From Thermoplasmatota archaeon (GTDB taxonomy: Archaea > Thermoplasmatota > E2 > JACPAO01 > JAHFTW01): DNA of 5,045 bases. The stretch covers positions 1-5,045 of the forward strand of contig JANQNI010000355.1 in assembly GCA_028289805.1 (NCBI GenBank). Reading direction: 5' to 3'. The position numbers and the translations under genes are program-made. Below, piece by piece: positions 1 through 4,973 of this stretch. Numbering within the stretch: the first letter of the stretch is position 1; every line of letters begins with the position of its first letter. The notes under the pieces are model-generated. The model was given only the letters and a program-made list of their open reading frames with translations. It ran no database searches and was not told the origin of the DNA.

Positions 1-1188
1 CACGGCGCTGCCGTCCTGGGGCCGGACGGACCGCACGGCCTGCGCCTCCGGGCGGCCCTGCGCGCGGGCCTTCTCCAGGACGGCCGCGATCTCCTGCCAG
101 TTGCGGCCGGCGGCGCGGGCGGCGTTGAGCTGCCCGAGCGTGGCGTCGACGACCTGGAACGCGCCATACAGGGCGTCCCCGTCGGCGCGGCGCGCGACCT
201 CCTGCTCCGCGAAGCCGTCGATGGCCTCCTGCATCTGGGCCACCTGCCGCTCCAGCTTGCCCCGCGCCTCCTCGAAGCGGCGCTTGCGGGGGTCGGCGTC
301 CTCGTCGCCCTCGTCCGTCTCGCCCCGGTAGAAGACGTCCAGCGCCTCCCGGAACGTGGTCGTCTCCTCCAGGGCGAAGCGGGGCAGGGGGTACTTGCGC
401 ATGGGAAACGGCACGGCGGCGACGGGTTCGGCCCCGTCGTCGGTGTCGGCGGGGTAGACGACGGCGGGGGCCAGGTCGTTGCGCCCGATCTCCCCCGCCA
501 ACTGCTGGATGGCCTCGTGGACGGCGTCCCACTGCTCGTCCAGCAGGCCGCTGGGGGGCAGCGTCTTGTCCACGCCGGCCCGGAGGCACAACTCCTCGCC
601 CCAGAGGGGCCCGAAGCCCAGGTCCAGCGCCAGGAACCGCACCAGGTCCCTGCCGCGCGCGTCGCCGGCGGCGGCCACGAGAGCGTCCCGGTCCATGGAG
701 AGGGGCTCGGCGCCGCCCGGCGGCGGCACGTACGTCTCGCCCTTGCGCAGGCGACGCGCGCCGTGGTCGGCGCCCCGCATCGGCAGCACGATCGTGTCCG
801 CCTCGTCCAGCAGCAGCAGGTTGCCGTCGCCGAACAGCTCCAGCACCAGGCTGTGGCGCCGGGCCTTCTCGAAGTCGATGCGCAGCAACCGGTCGAAGCC
901 CACCTGCCGCACGTCCACCACGCGGGCGTTCTCGAACGTCGAGCGCAGGATCTTCGCCACCATGCTGGGCGCGTCGGGGTTCTCCGGCGGCCGGCGCGTG
1001 ACCGTGACGAACCGGCCCAGCTCGAACAGCACGTCGAGGCGGCCCGCGCCCTTGCGGCGCACGCGCACCAGCACGGCGTCCTTGGCGGGCTGGTACGCCT
1101 TGTCGAAGCGACCCCCCACCAGCAGGCGCCGCAACTCGCCCGCCAGGGCGGCCACGTCCACGTTCGTCATCCCCTTCGCGTCGGCCAC
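1..1188 (-). CDS. rqcH: RqcH/Rqc2/NEMF-family ribosome quality-control protein, N-terminal 396 residues (C-terminus beyond window)
   Basis: Family role (established): this protein binds large ribosomal subunits carrying stalled peptidyl-tRNA and recruits tRNA to add C-terminal tails that mark the nascent chain for degradation. I recognised it by translating the minus strand, which is open across the whole segment. Residues about 7-155 form the NFACT-N domain: MTNVDVAALAGEL with Asp11 (equivalent to yeast Rqc2 Asp9), NPDAPSMVAKILR near 70-82, and GFDR at 97-100, whose Asp99-Arg100 match the Asp-Arg pair essential for tailing. Residues about 180-230 (LDLGFGPLWGEELCLRAG) match the helical domain. 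A TTFREALDVFY segment at 276-287 leads into a coiled coil from about 301 to 378. The second coiled-coil arm and NFACT-R domain lie off the left edge; full-length proteins have roughly 600-700 residues. I prefer GTG at 1188 because it lies 29 nt from a TATA-like element and family members usually have a few residues before the MTNVD-like motif. ATG at 1170 is the alternative. An in-frame stop at 1216-1218 caps the frame. Confidence 0.93.
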   Translation of the reverse strand, partial: MADAKGMTNVDVAALAGELRRLLVGGRFDKAYQPAKDAVLVRVRRKGAGRLDVLFELGRFVTVTRRPPENPDAPSMVAKILRSTFENARVVDVRQVGFDRLLRIDFEKARRHSLVLELFGDGNLLLLDEADTIVLPMRGADHGARRLRKGETYVPPPGGAEPLSMDRDALVAAAGDARGRDLVRFLALDLGFGPLWGEELCLRAGVDKTLPPSGLLDEQWDAVHEAIQQLAGEIGRNDLAPAVVYPADTDDGAEPVAAVPFPMRKYPLPRFALEETTTFREALDVFYRGETDEGDEDADPRKRRFEEARGKLERQVAQMQEAIDGFAEQEVARRADGDALYGAFQVVDATLGQLNAARAAGRNWQEIAAVLEKARAQGRPEAQAVRSVRPQDGSAV

Positions 1189-1213
1189 GGGGTCGCGGCG
1201 AGGCACCGCAGCG

Positions 1214-1220
1214 CTTTAAG
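1214..1220. promoter_or_regulatory. Shared TATA-like element between two divergent genes
   Basis: The sequence CTTTAAG is an AT-rich spot in a very GC-rich 54-nt gap. Its centre (about 1217) is 26 nt from the GTG at 1243 on the plus strand and 29 nt from the GTG at 1188 on the minus strand. Archaeal TATA boxes lie about 25-27 nt before the transcription start, so both transcripts could be leaderless or nearly so. The element reads CTTAAAG on the other strand, giving it near symmetry. No clear purine-rich BRE is visible on either side, so its strength and direction are uncertain. Confidence 0.5.
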
Positions 1221-1242
1221 TCGGGCCCCCCTCGGCGCCGCC

Positions 1243-2343
1243 GTGGGCAAGAAGAAGGAAGACGACGTCCAGGAAGAGGGATACGACTTCATCCCCCCGG
1301 ACTTCGACGAGGACGCCTTCATCCACAAGGAGATGGTGAGCTTCCGCACCACCCTCACGCTGTTCGTGGTCGGCATCGTCGCCGCCCTCGCCAGCTGGGG
1401 CCTCTTCGCCGCCGTCGACGGCGCCCGCGTCGGCTGGCTCCTCGGCATGGTCGTCTTCGCGGTGTTCTTCGCCCTCCTGAAGCCCCTCTACCGGTGGCGC
1501 AAGATCGACATCAGCCACTACAAGCGCCGCGAGTGGATCGGCAGCGCGTTCCTGCTCTTCTTCACCTGGCTCGGCATCTGGCTCGTGCTCCTCAACCCCC
1601 CCTTCAGCGACTTCGCCGAACCCGACGTGGCCGCCTACGCCAACCCCGGCGTCGCCCCCGTCGGCGGCGACGTGGTCATCGACGTCTTCTACACCGACAA
1701 CGAGGGCGTCGAGTCCTTCGCCTTCCTGCTCACGGGCCCCGACGGCCCCGTCGCCGTCGAGGAGCACCACGTCACCGGCCCCCACTACCAGTACGTGGCC
1801 GACGACCTCGCCGCAGGCACCTACACCTTCCAGGCCACCGGCGCCGACGCCACCGGCCGCGAGGGCCACGACAACGGCACCTTCGAGGTGCGCGCCGAGG
1901 TCCTGGAGGTCTTCGTCCAGGACCTCACCAACCCCACCGCCGCCGTCGTGGTCAGCCTCCCCCTGGACCCCGAGGCCGTCTACGCCGCCTACCTCGACCT
2001 GGGCGGCGACGACCGCGTCTACCTGGAGTACGAGGAGAAGGTCAACGGCTGGCAGGCCACGCGGGCGCACGCCGGCTGGAGCGAGGGCAACAACACCTTC
2101 GGCGTCGTCGTGGAACAACGCAACCAGTTCCACCACGACACCCTGCTCATCCCCGGCGGCGTCGTGCGCGACGACGGCCCCTACACCGTCGAGGTCCAGG
2201 GCCCCGGCGACTACCAGGGCGGCCGCCCCGGCGAACCCAACCCCACCGTGGCGCCCGTGCGCAGCGTCCCCGGCCCCGGCGTCGCCCTCCTGGCCGTTGG
2301 ACTCGTGGCCCTGGCGTTCGTCGCCCGCCGCCGGCGCGCGTAG
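1243..2343 (+). CDS. Membrane-anchored surface protein with three N-terminal helices and archaeosortase-like C-terminal tail
   Basis: I do not recognise a named family for this 366-residue protein. A charged N-terminus (KKKEDD, then YDFIPPDFDEDAF at 14-26) precedes predicted helices at about 37-58, 62-82 and 98-118. The loop between helices 2 and 3 (YRWRKIDISHYKRRE) is strongly basic and so likely cytoplasmic, which puts residues 119-342 outside the cell. That region looks beta-rich and may be two Ig-like domains, split near residue 220. It has N-glycosylation sequons at DNGT and NNT. The last 24 residues have a PGPG motif, a hydrophobic helix and RRRRA. This resembles PGF-CTERM tails cut by archaeosortase, though Pro replaces Phe, so it could be a plain membrane anchor. 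The GTG start is chosen because it lies 26 nt after a TATA-like element and begins a typical Lys-rich cytoplasmic tail. The frame stays open upstream, but that part is antisense to the RqcH gene and reads as low-complexity Gln/His/Val/Ala-rich protein. Confidence 0.88.
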   Translation: MGKKKEDDVQEEGYDFIPPDFDEDAFIHKEMVSFRTTLTLFVVGIVAALASWGLFAAVDGARVGWLLGMVVFAVFFALLKPLYRWRKIDISHYKRREWIGSAFLLFFTWLGIWLVLLNPPFSDFAEPDVAAYANPGVAPVGGDVVIDVFYTDNEGVESFAFLLTGPDGPVAVEEHHVTGPHYQYVADDLAAGTYTFQATGADATGREGHDNGTFEVRAEVLEVFVQDLTNPTAAVVVSLPLDPEAVYAAYLDLGGDDRVYLEYEEKVNGWQATRAHAGWSEGNNTFGVVVEQRNQFHHDTLLIPGGVVRDDGPYTVEVQGPGDYQGGRPGEPNPTVAPVRSVPGPGVALLAVGLVALAFVARRRRA

Positions 2344-2382
2344 GACCCACGCCCCCGCCTGCAGCGCAAAGTCCCGCCCCAT

Positions 2383-2389
2383 CCTAAGG
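2383..2389 (+). promoter_or_regulatory. Weak TATA-like element ahead of membrane protein gene
   Basis: CCTAAGG is centred 27 nt before the ATG at 2413, the distance expected for a leaderless archaeal mRNA. It is the only AT-leaning stretch at that distance in a GC-rich intergenic gap of 69 nt. The match to an archaeal TATA box is poor and the call rests mainly on spacing. Confidence 0.3.
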
Positions 2390-2412
2390 CCCAGGGGCAC
2401 CTACAGGGACCC

Positions 2413-3024
2413 ATGGAGATGACCGCGACCCAGGCCGCCGCCACCCTGCGCGAACTGGAGGCCGCCGAGGAGACCCTCACCGCCCGCACCGCCGGACTCA
2501 CCCACCTCGTCTGGGGCCTCGCCGCCCCCCTCATCTTCCTCACCTACGGCGCCGCCGGCGACCTCGTCGCGCGCGCCGGAGCCTGGTGGGCCTACGCCGT
2601 CCTGTGGATCCCCGGCACCGCCCTCGGAGCCATCCTCACCCACCACCTCTGGCACCAGCACGCCGTCCGCCTCGGCTGGAGCGACGAGGGCCGCGGCGAC
2701 CTGCGCGTCTTCGCCTACGTGGGCGGCGTCCTCGCCGCCGGAGCCATCCTCTTCTTCGGCGCCCGCGCCGCCGGCGTCGAGTGGGCCGTCAGCACCGCCA
2801 TGACCGTCGCCAACGGCCTCCTGGCCATCCTCGCCGGCCTCCTGGAGCGCCGCGGCGGCGTCCCCTGCGCCCACTACGGCACCTACGCCGGCGTCGGCAT
2901 CCTCCTCGCCGGCCTCACCATGGGCGTCCTCGGCACCGGCGAGGACGCCAGCACCATCCTGGGCGCCGCCGCCACCGCCGCCGGCTGGAGCCTCGCCGGC
3001 CTGTGGATGCTGCGGCGGGGATAA
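2413..3024 (+). CDS. Six-helix integral membrane protein paired with a winged-helix regulator
   Basis: This protein has 203 residues and I recognise no catalytic motif. Residues 1-25 form a charged, probably amphipathic helix (TLRELEAAEETLTAR). Six hydrophobic segments follow at about 27-49, 58-80, 99-117, 124-144, 155-174 and 180-200. Several His and Trp residues cluster near the end of helix 2 (HHLWHQH, 77-83), and a basic ERR pair follows helix 4, suggesting a cytoplasmic loop there. The 12-nt gap to the downstream winged-helix gene indicates co-transcription. A polytopic protein next to a small MarR/ArsR-like regulator is a recurrent pair in archaea and actinobacteria; the regulator commonly controls its own operon. 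A role in sensing, transport or stress response is only inference. A second ATG lies two codons downstream at 2419; 2413 fits the TATA-like spacing better. Confidence 0.85.
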   Translation: MEMTATQAAATLRELEAAEETLTARTAGLTHLVWGLAAPLIFLTYGAAGDLVARAGAWWAYAVLWIPGTALGAILTHHLWHQHAVRLGWSDEGRGDLRVFAYVGGVLAAGAILFFGARAAGVEWAVSTAMTVANGLLAILAGLLERRGGVPCAHYGTYAGVGILLAGLTMGVLGTGEDASTILGAAATAAGWSLAGLWMLRRG

Positions 3025-3036
3025 CGGGGACCGCTC

Positions 3037-3342
3037 GTGGACCTCGACGACGCCGGACGGCTCATCCACCAACCCACCCGGCTGCGCATCATGGCCCTCC
3101 TCTACCGGCGACGCGACCTCGCCTACGTCACCGTCCGCGACGCCCTCGGACTCACCGACGGGAACCTGGCGTCCCACGTCAAGCGACTGGAGGCGGCCGG
3201 ACTGATGGAGAGCCGGCGCGTGCTGCTGGGCCGAGAAGGGTTCCAGTTGCGCTACCGCGTGACCGTGGAGGGCAGCGCAGCGTTCCGGCGGTACCTCAGG
3301 GCGTTGCAGGACGTGCTGGACGAGGGTTCGCAGGGCTTATAG
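3037..3342 (+). CDS. Small winged-helix transcriptional regulator (HTH_34 / MarR-ArsR-like)
   Basis: This is a single-domain DNA-binding protein of 101 residues. It begins with the typical HQPTRLRIMALLYRRRDLAYVTVRDALGL pattern, split here as HQPTRLRIMALL (11-22) and VTVRDALGL (31-39). TDGNLASHVKRLEAAGL (40-56) is the recognition helix and its flank; the Asp-Gly-Asn-Leu-x-x-His signature is characteristic of the HTH_34 winged-helix group. The wing spans about 57-75, and a C-terminal helix (FRRYLRALQDVL, 83-94) is the likely dimerisation element. The usual wing residues are replaced by VLLGREGFQLRYRVT, a minor variation. GTG is the chosen start: it gives the standard N-terminal length, and a weak GGGGA sits 6 nt upstream. 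The gene lies 12 nt after the membrane protein stop, so the two are probably translated from one mRNA. The probable target is its own operon (inference). Confidence 0.9.
   Translation: MDLDDAGRLIHQPTRLRIMALLYRRRDLAYVTVRDALGLTDGNLASHVKRLEAAGLMESRRVLLGREGFQLRYRVTVEGSAAFRRYLRALQDVLDEGSQGL
3335..3342 (+). promoter_or_regulatory. TATA-like box for tRNA-Pro, overlapping the upstream stop codon
   Basis: GCTTATAG contains TTATA, a good archaeal TATA core, and its last three bases are the TAG stop of the winged-helix gene. Initiation about 26 nt downstream would begin near 3365, giving a leader of roughly 26 nt before the mature tRNA. Such a leader would be removed by RNase P. No better candidate lies between the stop codon and the tRNA. 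Confidence 0.45.
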
Positions 3343-3390
3343 CAGACGGCTGGGTCGGCGCCTCGCTGCCCCTGGGCGGCGCTACACCGC

Positions 3391-3463
3391 GGCCCCGTGG
3401 GGTAGTTTGGTATCCTCGTGCCTTCGGGAGGCACATACTCCAGTTCAAATCTGGGCGGGGCCA
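3391..3463 (+). tRNA. tRNA-Pro (anticodon CGG)
   Basis: The 73-nt sequence folds as a full cloverleaf. The acceptor stem pairs GGCCCCG with CGGGGCC. The D arm has AGTTTGGT with the conserved A14 and G18-G19, and a weak stem (G10-U25 wobble, U13-U22 mismatch) that I recall from other archaeal proline tRNAs. The anticodon stem GTGCC/GGCAC encloses TTCGGGA, placing CGG at 3425-3427. The T arm pairs TCCAG with CTGGG around TTCAAAT. The discriminator is A73, and CCA is not encoded (the next bases are CTT), so it must be added after transcription. There is no intron or long variable arm. It decodes CCG, a frequent proline codon in a genome this GC-rich. Confidence 0.95.
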
Positions 3464-3473
3464 CTTCGACCAT

Positions 3474-3485
3474 CGCGTCGACGCG
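3474..3485. repeat. Perfect 12-bp palindrome between convergent tRNA and lipoprotein genes
   Basis: CGCGTCGACGCG is a perfect dyad located 10 nt after the tRNA and 2 nt past the lipoprotein stop codon. A second inverted repeat, CAACG-CGT-CGTTG (3491-3503), overlaps the end of the lipoprotein coding sequence. Together they could act as a two-sided transcription boundary, but no T-rich tract follows, and short GC palindromes arise by chance in this composition. Confidence 0.35.
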
Positions 3486-3487
3486 CT

Positions 3488-3823
3488 TCACAACGCGTCG
3501 TTGCACCCCTCGACGATGGTCCCCTCGCGGATGCGTGGTTCGGGCCAGCCGAACTCCTCGAACATCGCCTCCGCGAAGGCGATGATGCGGCCCTCGTCGC
3601 CGGCCCGGAGGTCGTTGACCAAGAGTTTGGCCTGGTTCCCCCCCCAATGGAGGGTGCCGCGATGTCCGCCATGCGTGTAGTCGACGTACCGCCCCCGGTC
3701 GCCCGACAGATCCTCCTGCTCCCAGGTGGCGATGAGGGTCGGGTGCTCGCAGCCCCAGATGCAGCCGGACAGGGCCGTGGTGGCCAGCAGGAGGAGGGGG
3801 AGGAGGATGCGTGCGGCATTCAC
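3488..3823 (-). CDS. Small predicted lipoprotein, 111 residues
   Basis: This protein is of unknown function and probably anchored on the outer face of the membrane. The N-terminus has one Arg, a hydrophobic core (ILLPLLLLATTA, 6-17) and the lipobox LSGC with Cys21 as the lipidation site, a classic Sec-type lipoprotein signal. The mature part is about 90 residues with no recognised domain. It contains Cys25 and Cys107, a possible disulfide, an aromatic and glycine-rich middle (RYVDYTHGGHRGTLHWGG, about 51-68) and a likely amphipathic helix (IIAFAEAMFEEFGWPEP). The start is GTG; the in-frame ATG at 3964 would put 47 non-hydrophobic residues ahead of the signal peptide, so I reject it. There is no Shine-Dalgarno sequence, but a strong hairpin lies 7 nt upstream. 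The gene converges on tRNA-Pro and appears to be transcribed alone. Confidence 0.78.
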   Translation of the reverse strand: MNAARILLPLLLLATTALSGCIWGCEHPTLIATWEQEDLSGDRGRYVDYTHGGHRGTLHWGGNQAKLLVNDLRAGDEGRIIAFAEAMFEEFGWPEPRIREGTIVEGCNDAL

Positions 3824-3830
3824 ACAGGAA

Positions 3831-3860
3831 CCGCCGGGGGCGATTGGGCGGCCCCCGCGG
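3831..3860 (-). promoter_or_regulatory. Stem-loop immediately upstream of lipoprotein start
   Basis: On the minus strand CGGGGGC (3857-3851) pairs with GCCCCCG (3841-3835) around a 9-nt loop, and an outer CCG/CGG extends the stem to 10 bp with one bulged G. The helix ends 7 nt before the GTG start codon. If transcribed it would affect ribosome access; it could also mark a processed leader. Whether it has a role is unknown. Confidence 0.35.
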
Positions 3861-4224
3861 CGAGCAGGTGAGCCACAAGAGGAACGTGGACGGGCACCAA
3901 TGGAGCCGCTCCAGCATGACAGAACCAGGCATTGAGCCCGACATCGTCTCCAGCGGCCAGCCATGAGTCCCGGCCACGCAGACCCGATGCGAAGGGCATG
4001 GCGCCGCGGCGCCCAGCATCACCGCCCGCTCGGAGGCCATGCAAGCACCGCGGCGATACCGCACGCCCATCGATAGCAAGACCGTCGCGGAACCAAGGGC
4101 ATCCCGGATTGAATCGGTCGGCGTCAGCGAGACCGTTTCGCAGTCGAGGAGGGCTATGCAAGTGGGGAATCAAGGGAATCACCAGGGCTGGCGCAAACGG
4201 CGCCCGAGACTAAGACCCCCCGAC
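3861..4224. other. Gene-free stretch with moderately reduced GC
   Basis: I see no convincing gene here. Open frames exist on both strands (for example minus 4182-3820 and plus 3932-4213), but their third codon positions are far less GC-rich than those of the real genes, and their products show no domain, signal peptide or membrane pattern. I looked for tRNA, 5S rRNA, SRP RNA and RNase P RNA signatures and found none. The segment may be untranslated leader or degraded sequence between the lipoprotein gene and the AT-rich island. Confidence 0.6.
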
Positions 4225-4230
4225 CATAGA

Positions 4231-4247
4231 ATATAAATATTTTATAA
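4231..4247. promoter_or_regulatory. Strong TATA-like tract, usable in either direction
   Basis: ATATAAATATTTTATAA is the best TATA match in the window and nearly symmetrical (AAATATTT at its core). On the plus strand it would direct initiation near 4262; on the minus strand near 4213. No recognisable gene starts at either position, so its target is unknown. It could belong to a small RNA or serve as a DNA-unwinding tract instead. Confidence 0.35.
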
Positions 4248-4278
4248 TCGATTGCTAAATGCATGTTGTAGAGCTGGG

Positions 4279-4323
4279 ACCCCATATTGATTTGGTTTTT
4301 TGGGGTTTTATATTTATTTTATT
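4279..4323 (+). terminator. Hairpin plus T-rich run, terminator-like on the plus strand
   Basis: ACCCCA (4279-4284) pairs with TGGGGT (4301-4306) across a 16-nt loop, followed directly by TTTATATTTATTTTATT (4307-4323). Archaeal termination depends chiefly on T-rich runs, and the loop itself contains a TTTTTT tract. No known plus-strand gene ends here, so it would terminate either a short RNA from the TATA tract 40 nt upstream or unannotated read-through. Confidence 0.4.
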
Positions 4324-4364
4324 CACAATTTGGTGGTAGGGGGAAGGGGAAGTAGGTATGCCTA

Positions 4365-4901
4365 TCAAACGACCTCAGCCGCCTCCACCTCGACGTTCGC
4401 GGCGGCGGGGACGATGTCCAGGTCAACGGCCTCGCCGTGCGGCAGGAGTCCGGCCCGGTCCAGTCCGACGGTGAGGTCTTCCTTGGGGAAGACGAGGACG
4501 CTGCGGCCTTCGCTGACGCGCTCGATGAGGCCGGCCTGTTCCATCTTGGTGACGCGGCGGTGGACGACGCTGGCGGCGAGGCCGAGGCCCTCGGCGATCT
4601 CGCGCTGGCTGAGGCCGCCGTGGTCGACGAGGTGGCGGGCCAGCAGGGCGTTGCGGGGGTCGCGCAGGAGCGCCTGGCCGGTCTTGCCCTTGTAGGCGCC
4701 GGCGACCTTGTCGAAGTAGCAGACGTTGCCCTCGACCTTCTGGCTGGCGACGAGGCCGGCGCCCTCCATGCGGCGCAGGTGGTATTGGACGGTGTTCCAG
4801 GAGAGGCCGCTGAGGGCGGCGATGCGGCGGATGTGGATGCCGGGGTCGGCGCGGACGAGGGCGTGGATGCGGGCGCGGGTCACGGGGGTGTTCTTCTGCA
4901 T
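4365..4901 (-). CDS. Transcriptional regulator with two tandem winged-helix domains
   Basis: This protein of 178 residues probably binds DNA as a cytoplasmic regulator. Winged helix 1 spans about 8-64: RARIHALVRADPGIHIRRIA leads to the recognition helix WNTVQYHLRRMEGAGLV (35-51), and the wing ends with NVCYFD. Winged helix 2 spans about 80-140: LSQREIAEGLGL (97-108), then ASVVHRRVTKMEQAGLI (110-126) and the wing SVLVF. A tail of about 35 residues, ending in VEVEAAEVV, is acidic and has no recognised domain. Tandem winged-helix proteins of this style are frequent in Thermoplasmatota and Halobacteria; their targets are usually unknown. The ATG start is supported by GGTGA located 6 nt upstream, the clearest Shine-Dalgarno sequence in the window. 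The gene appears monocistronic. Upstream inverted repeats may be its own operators, which would fit autoregulation (inference). A weak TAGG/CCTA hairpin and a pyrimidine-rich stretch follow its stop codon. Confidence 0.92.
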   Translation of the reverse strand: MQKNTPVTRARIHALVRADPGIHIRRIAALSGLSWNTVQYHLRRMEGAGLVASQKVEGNVCYFDKVAGAYKGKTGQALLRDPRNALLARHLVDHGGLSQREIAEGLGLAASVVHRRVTKMEQAGLIERVSEGRSVLVFPKEDLTVGLDRAGLLPHGEAVDLDIVPAAANVEVEAAEVV

Positions 4902-4907
4902 GGGGGG

Positions 4908-4937
4908 TCACCGCCCCCGGGGGGTGCCCGGGGACGG
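4908..4937 (-). promoter_or_regulatory. Shine-Dalgarno sequence overlapped by a 10-bp leader hairpin
   Basis: On the minus strand CCGTCCCCGG (4937-4928) can pair with CCGGGGGCGG (4920-4911) around a 7-nt loop: nine Watson-Crick pairs and one T-G wobble. The last GG of the stem is also the GG of the GGTGA Shine-Dalgarno motif (4912-4908). The fold would partly hide the ribosome-binding site of the tandem winged-helix gene, so translation may depend on the leader being open or bound. In a GC-rich genome such a hairpin may also be fortuitous. Confidence 0.4.
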
Positions 4938-4973
4938 GTTCCACTCGGTCGCGCCGCTGCGTGGTTCGATGCT

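Larger units (their letters stand above)
4226..4335. other. AT-rich island in a GC-rich chromosome
   Basis: This 110-nt tract has about 31 G/C bases by hand count (28%), against roughly 70% in the neighbouring genes. It contains long A/T-only runs at both ends and a more mixed core near 4261-4284. It holds no open frame with coding character. Such tracts can be promoters, terminators, origins or remnants of mobile DNA; a TATA-like tract and a hairpin with T-run are listed separately. Confidence 0.8.

Noticed and set aside
479..1219. Plus-strand frame of 246 codons
   Set aside because: Its Ser/Arg/Pro-rich product has no domain and it lies opposite the RqcH gene; it is a GC-rich antisense shadow.
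517..1242. Plus-strand open frame extending the surface protein upstream by 242 residues
   Set aside because: It is antisense to the well-supported RqcH coding sequence and reads as low-complexity Gln/His/Val/Ala/Arg-rich protein. The TATA-like element and GTG at 1243 mark the true start.
1216..2400. Long minus-strand frame opposite the surface protein
   Set aside because: The product is Gly/Val/Ala/Asp/Glu low complexity, typical of the antisense of a high-GC3 gene, and the plus-strand product has clear membrane helices and a sorting-like tail.
2586..3680. Plus-strand frame running through the membrane protein, regulator and tRNA
   Set aside because: It is almost pure Arg/Pro/His in its first half and crosses a tRNA gene.
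3407..3871. Plus-strand frame of 154 codons opposite the lipoprotein
   Set aside because: It starts inside the tRNA gene, and the opposite strand has a clear lipoprotein signal peptide and lipobox.
3915..3935. ACAGAACC on the plus strand, reminiscent of an RNase P RNA conserved block
   Set aside because: The matching 5' conserved region is not found at the required distance and the surrounding sequence does not fold into the expected core.
3252..4079. Minus-strand frame of 275 codons
   Set aside because: It crosses the tRNA and overlaps the lipoprotein in another frame; no signal or domain is visible.
3820..4182. Minus-strand frame of 120 codons downstream of the strong TATA-like tract
   Set aside because: Third codon positions are mixed and not GC-dominated as in the real genes, it overlaps the lipoprotein start, and the product has no recognisable feature.
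4423..4944. Minus-strand frame of 173 codons overlapping the tandem winged-helix gene
   Set aside because: It is Arg/Pro-rich low complexity, while the other minus frame has two clean winged-helix domains and a Shine-Dalgarno sequence.
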